Of a DNA stretch of 5,520 nucleotides, positions 4,915 through 5,520 are shown piece by piece. Below the pieces are notes generated by a model that was not told the DNA's origin, did no database searches, and was given only the letters and a program-made list of their open reading frames with translations. Positions within the stretch are counted from its first letter, which is position 1. Each line of letters opens with the position of its first letter. This stretch comes from Rhodocyclaceae bacterium (GTDB lineage: Bacteria > Pseudomonadota > Gammaproteobacteria > Burkholderiales > Rhodocyclaceae): NCBI GenBank assembly GCA_013821865.1, contig PNJM01000182.1, forward strand, positions 1 to 5,520. The letters run 5' to 3'. Made by a program: the position numbers and the translations under genes.

Positions 4915-5520
4915 ATGAAAATCTGCGTATTGCCCGGTGATGGCATCGGGCCTGAAATAGTCGGCCAGGCCGTGCGCGTGCTGGAAGCGCTGCGCCAGGA
5001 CGGCCTGAAATTCGAGATGGAAAAGGCGCTGCTTGGCGGATGCGCTGTGGATGCGGCGGGCGAGCCCTATCCCGAAGCCACCCGAAAGCTGGCACGCGAA
5101 GCCGACGCCGTCCTGCTCGGCGCCGTGGGCGGGCCGCAATACGACACTTTGCCGCGTGAAAAGCGCCCGGAGCGCGGACTGCTGGGCATCCGCAAGGATC
5201 TCGGCCTCTTCGCCAACCTGCGCCCGGCGGTCTTGTATCCGGAGCTGGCCAATGCCTCGACGCTCAAGCCGGAAGTGGTCGCGGGCCTCGACATCCTCAT
5301 CGTGCGCGAACTGACCGGCGACATCTACTTCGGCGAGCCGCGCGGCATCGAAACGCGGGGCGGGGAGAGGGTCGGCATCAACACCATGATCTACAGCGAG
5401 AGCGAGATCCGCCGCATCGCCCGCGTCGCTTTCGAGGCGGCAAGAAAGCGCAAGCGCAAGCTCTGCTCGGTGGACAAGATGAACGTGCTCGAATGCACCC
5501 AGCTCTGGCGCGACGTGGTG
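4915..5520 (+). CDS. leuB: 3-isopropylmalate dehydrogenase, 3' end outside the window
   Basis: Oxidises and decarboxylates 3-isopropylmalate with NAD+, the third step of leucine synthesis; it is a cytoplasmic homodimer. The first 202 codons are visible and show no deletion. The nucleotide-binding start is [27 protein letters not shown] is the family motif around residue 70, followed by [20 protein letters not shown] with the substrate-contacting arginines. [14 protein letters not shown] follows, and the last visible part is [18 protein letters not shown] with the catalytic lysine region. Met and Cys in KMNVLECTQ replace the more common KANVLETTQ, a mild deviation. The start ATG has AGGTGA (4905-4910) four bases upstream. 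It lies 18 bases after leuD and is presumably on the same transcript. Confidence 0.96.
   Translation, partial: MKICVLPGDGIGPEIVGQAVRVLEALRQDGLKFEMEKALLGGCAVDAAGEPYPEATRKLAREADAVLLGAVGGPQYDTLPREKRPERGLLGIRKDLGLFANLRPAVLYPELANASTLKPEVVAGLDILIVRELTGDIYFGEPRGIETRGGERVGINTMIYSESEIRRIARVAFEAARKRKRKLCSVDKMNVLECTQLWRDVV

Overview
The window is GC-rich bacterial chromosome. The order aroC, MFS permease, M48 peptidase, leuC, entericidin, leuD, leuB and the protein sequences themselves point to a betaproteobacterium, most likely of the Rhodocyclales type. This placement comes from remembered family sequences; no search was run.

Layout. (1) 1-468, + strand: the 3' part of a histidine-phosphatase gene, cut by the window edge. 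(2) 469-908: a gene-poor stretch of about 440 bases, visibly less GC-rich than its neighbours. Its most convincing content is on the minus strand: an intrinsic terminator (496-532) whose stem is fully paired only in the minus-strand RNA. It closes a candidate small RNA of about 95 nt with two further stem-loops and a possible promoter at 599-627. Further right lie a row of short palindromes and a 20-codon minus-strand ORF behind a strong Shine-Dalgarno sequence. (3) 909-2078: an intact aroC (chorismate synthase) with a terminator formed around its stop codon. (4) 2122-3273: an intact 12-TM MFS permease. (5) 3283-4896: an M48 metallopeptidase, leuC, a small entericidin lipoprotein and leuD. (6) 4915 to the window end: leuB, cut by the edge and normal as far as visible.

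The most striking feature is in region 5. The M48 gene, leuC and leuD each keep normal N- and C-terminal ends, but their middles are missing. There are four separate internal deletions (one in M48, two in leuC, one in leuD), all frame-preserving, with junctions at short sequences that would plausibly have been direct repeats in the parent genes. The M48 remnant lacks its HExxH active site. LeuC lacks the region with the first iron-sulfur cysteine. LeuD lacks about one third of its length. LeuC and LeuD also carry changes at usually invariant residues (Asp to Gly, Gly to Arg). As written, isopropylmalate isomerase should not work, although leuB downstream and the entericidin gene between them look intact. 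Either this is recent, polarity-sparing decay of the leucine operon, or it is an assembly or amplification artefact. Read mapping would decide.

Normally aroC supplies chorismate for aromatic amino acids, leuC-leuD-leuB carry out the second and third steps of leucine synthesis, and the permease, peptidase and entericidin are envelope passengers in the same direction of transcription.
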